DNA from: Burkholderiales bacterium
Lineage (GTDB): Bacteria; Pseudomonadota; Gammaproteobacteria; Burkholderiales; SG8-39
NCBI GenBank assembly: GCA_005777205.1
Contig: SXNB01000278.1
Location: forward strand, 1 to 7,446
DNA length: 7,446 bases
Direction: 5' to 3'
Shown: positions 5,605 through 7,446 of the stretch, piece by piece
Layout: every line of letters begins with the position of its first letter
Position numbering within the stretch: the first letter of the stretch is position 1
Made by a program: the position numbers and the translations under genes
The notes under the pieces: model-generated
Seen by the model: the letters and a program-made list of their open reading frames with translations, nothing else
What the model was told of the DNA's origin: nothing
Databases searched by the model: none

Positions 5605-6630
5605 CCAGCCCGACAGCACCAGCTTCCCGATCATTCCCTTCGATTCCAGCCTGGCGTGCGCCGCGCGCAGGTTGGCGGCGGTGATGGGCGAGAGCTTTTC
5701 GGTGAGGGTGGACTTCACCTCGCCAGCGTCGATCCAGCCGGCCACGCGCGCGAGCAGGCGGTGCTGCTCGATCATGTCCGCAGTCTGGAAGCTCGAGCGC
5801 ACGAACATCCCCTCCCAGGCGAATCGCAGCGCCTTGCGCTGCAGGGCCATGATGTCGGCGGGCTTCTCGTTGCGCACGATCGTGCACACGCTGCCCTGGG
5901 GCTTCACCACGTCGGTAAGCTGGGTCCAGTACAGGTCGATGTCCGAGCAGATGAGGACGTAGTCCACTTCGCCCACGCCGATCGCCTTCAGCCCGTCCTT
6001 GAGCGGCTGGTGGTGGTTGATGACGTGCCGGGCGCCGTGGTCCCGGCACCACTTGATGCTTTCGGGTCGCGACGCGGTGGCGATCACCTCCAGCCCCAGC
6101 TTGCGGCCGATCTGGATCGCCATCGAGCCCACGCCGCCCGCGCCGGCGATCACCAGCAGCGTGGCGCCTTTGCTTTTCCCGTCGGGATCTACACCCATGC
6201 GGTCCACGATGCCCTCGTAGGCCGTGATCGTGGTGAGCGGCATTGCCGCGGCCTGCGCGAAATCCAGCGTCGCGGGCTTCTTCGCCACGATGCGCTCGTC
6301 GACCAGGTGCAGCTCGGCGTTGCTACCCGGGCGCTGGTTCGAGCCCGCGTAGTACACCGCGTCGCCCGGCTTGAAGAGCGTCACCTGGTCACCCACGGCC
6401 TGGACCACGCCGGCGGCGTCCCAGCCCAGGATCCGGGGGCCGGGCTTCGCGCCCGCGGCGCCCGGGTGAATGAGCATTCGCGTCTTGGTATCCACCGGAT
6501 TCACGGAGATCGCCTCGATGCGCACCAGGATGTCGTGGCCCTGCGGCGCGGCGGAATCGGGCACCTCCGCGTCCACGAGCGAGCGCGGATCGGAGACAGG
6601 AAGGGGTTCGTTCGCTAGGATGGCTTTCAT
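5602..6630 (-). CDS. MDR-superfamily zinc-type alcohol dehydrogenase-like / quinone oxidoreductase
   Basis: A 342-residue medium-chain dehydrogenase/reductase. The GroES-like N-terminal domain has VRIEAISVNPVDTKTR (about 36-51), ILGWDAAGVV (67-76) and VGDxVTLFKPGDAVYY (79-94). The Rossmann fold carries GAGGVGSMAIQIGRKLG (163-179). ATASRPES (184-191), with Arg188 near the end of the second beta strand, suggests NADPH preference. The cysteine and histidine ligands of catalytic zinc are replaced by NPVDTKT, and the four-cysteine structural zinc lobe is absent, so despite the common family name it is probably zinc-independent, like zeta-crystallin-type quinone reductases. The substrate is unknown. 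The start at 6630 is chosen because the family begins MKAI; upstream in-frame codons to 6741 are antisense to the kynureninase gene. It is convergent with spoT (2-nt gap), and its ATG overlaps the divergent kynureninase ATG at CATG. No strong ribosome-binding site is visible. Intact, unlike its right-hand neighbour. Confidence 0.9.
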   Translation of the reverse strand: MKAILANEPLPVSDPRSLVDAEVPDSAAPQGHDILVRIEAISVNPVDTKTRMLIHPGAAGAKPGPRILGWDAAGVVQAVGDQVTLFKPGDAVYYAGSNQRPGSNAELHLVDERIVAKKPATLDFAQAAAMPLTTITAYEGIVDRMGVDPDGKSKGATLLVIAGAGGVGSMAIQIGRKLGLEVIATASRPESIKWCRDHGARHVINHHQPLKDGLKAIGVGEVDYVLICSDIDLYWTQLTDVVKPQGSVCTIVRNEKPADIMALQRKALRFAWEGMFVRSSFQTADMIEQHRLLARVAGWIDAGEVKSTLTEKLSPITAANLRAAHARLESKGMIGKLVLSGW

Positions 6631-7446
6631 GGCATCGAGTTCTACCACAGGGGCGCTGGATCGCGATGCGCTTGTTAGGATGGACTGCGCCGACCCGCTT
6701 GCGGGGAAGCGCGAGGCGTTCGCGTTGCTGGCGAACATCATCTACCGGGACAGGAATTCCCTTGGGGCGCTTCCCAAGCGGGTCGTGGCGCGCATGCGCC
6801 GCGCCGTGGAGGAGGAAAGGAGGCAACGGCCTGATCCGCTCATGGAACGACGCTGGCTGGTATCCGGCGCCGCAACGCGCTGGGGCGGCGATCGCGCAGC
6901 TGGTCGGGGCGAAACCGGACGAAGTGATCGTGTGCGACTCGACCTCGGTGAACCTCTTCAAGACGCTGGTCGCGGCGCTGCGCCTGCGGCCGGCCCAGAA
7001 GATCGTCGTCTCCGAAAAAGGGAATTCCCCCACGGACCTCTACGTCAACGAGGGCGTGGCGGAGTTGATGGGCGTCGAGTTGCGCTGCGTCGAGCCGCAG
7101 GAGATCGAATCAGCGATCCGGGCGGCCGGAGCCGGACTCGCGGTTGTCCAGCTCACCCACGTCAACTACCGCAGCGGCCTCGTCTACGGCAGGGCGCGCA
7201 TCACCCCAACTGAGCCTGATCGCGCTGGAGGAAGCGCTGGAGGTGTTCGAGGACGTGGACATGCAGGCGCTGCGCGCCAAGGGCAGCGCGCTGGGCGATT
7301 GTTTCATCCGGCTGGTGGACCAGGAACTCGCCGGCCACGGCTTCGGCCTCGCCAGCCCGCGGGAGGCGGCGCGGCGCGGCAGCCAGGTCTCTCTCACGCA
7401 CCCGGAGGGCTACGCCGTCATGCAGGCGCTCATCGCGCGCGGCGTC
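6629..7446 (+). pseudogene. kynU: Kynureninase, disrupted (frameshift plus internal deletion), runs off the right edge
   Basis: Intact kynureninase is a PLP enzyme of tryptophan catabolism that splits kynurenine to anthranilate and alanine. Three pieces in three frames are seen. Piece 1 (6629 to about 6818) has CADPLAGKREAF and NSLGALPKRVVARM. Piece 2 (about 6819-7200) has NGLIRSWNDAGW, DEVIVCDSTSVNLFKTLVAA, TDLYVNEGVAELMG and LTHVNYRSG. Piece 3 (about 7204-7446) has LSLIALEEALEVFEDVDM and RRGSQVSLTHPEGYAVMQAL, close to the C-terminus. The first shift is net +1 (or -2) near 6816-6820. Between pieces 2 and 3 about 130 residues are missing, including the segment with the PLP-binding lysine (usually GYKYLNGGPG). 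The family motif YLDGNSLG reads YRDRNSLG, so two conserved residues have also changed. About 40 more codons would lie beyond the window. The ATG at 6629 is the best start by distance to ADPLA, but it overlaps the oxidoreductase start. Identity is firm; decay versus sequence error is open. Confidence 0.85.

Noticed and set aside
5203..6618. Long plus-strand open frame (471 codons) from the end of spoT across the oxidoreductase
   Set aside because: It overlaps spoT in a different frame and the oxidoreductase in antisense. The composition is low complexity and no family motif is visible.
1..7446. CRISPR arrays, tRNA genes, insertion sequences, phage or toxin-antitoxin genes
   Set aside because: No regularly spaced repeats, cloverleaf, terminal inverted repeats, transposase motifs or small paired genes were recognised on either strand.

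Overview
This GC-rich window is chromosomal and looks betaproteobacterial. The evidence is the short omega subunit of RNA polymerase with its typical N-terminus, the gene order yicC-gmk-rpoZ-spoT, and a neighbouring rph plus Ser/Thr kinase/PP2C pair on the opposite strand. Protein-level similarities are recalled from family knowledge. No database search was run, so genus is not assigned.

Layout. (1) Positions 1-1649, minus strand: a kinase gene, then a PP2C-type phosphatase gene, then the first 50 codons of rph, packed head to tail (ATGA overlap; 3-nt gap). Both middle genes are damaged. The kinase has a one-base frameshift and a Trp-to-TGA nonsense codon. The phosphatase lacks roughly 120 internal residues. 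(2) Positions 1650-1728: a 79-nt divergent intergenic region with a plausible promoter for yicC. (3) Positions 1729-5599, plus strand: an apparently intact operon yicC-gmk-rpoZ-spoT. These encode an RNA-decay endoribonuclease, guanylate kinase, the omega subunit and the bifunctional (p)ppGpp synthetase/hydrolase. A 7-bp hairpin whose G-rich loop can pair with a C-run at the spoT start codon lies between rpoZ and spoT. (4) Positions 5602-6630, minus strand: an intact MDR-superfamily oxidoreductase, convergent with spoT; the two stop codons form one 8-bp palindrome. (5) Positions 6629-7446, plus strand: a broken kynureninase gene (frameshift, internal deletion removing the PLP-lysine region, substitutions in conserved motifs) that runs off the window.

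Functionally the core is a guanine-nucleotide and stringent-response unit. Gmk makes the GDP that leads to GTP and (p)ppGpp, SpoT makes and breaks (p)ppGpp, omega forms part of a ppGpp-binding site on RNA polymerase in well-studied proteobacteria, and YicC acts in RNA turnover. I found no new multi-gene system. The most notable point is the contrast between intact core genes and clustered lesions in the two flanks, which could be genuine gene decay or a local sequence/assembly fault. No tRNA, rRNA, CRISPR array, insertion sequence or prophage signal was seen.
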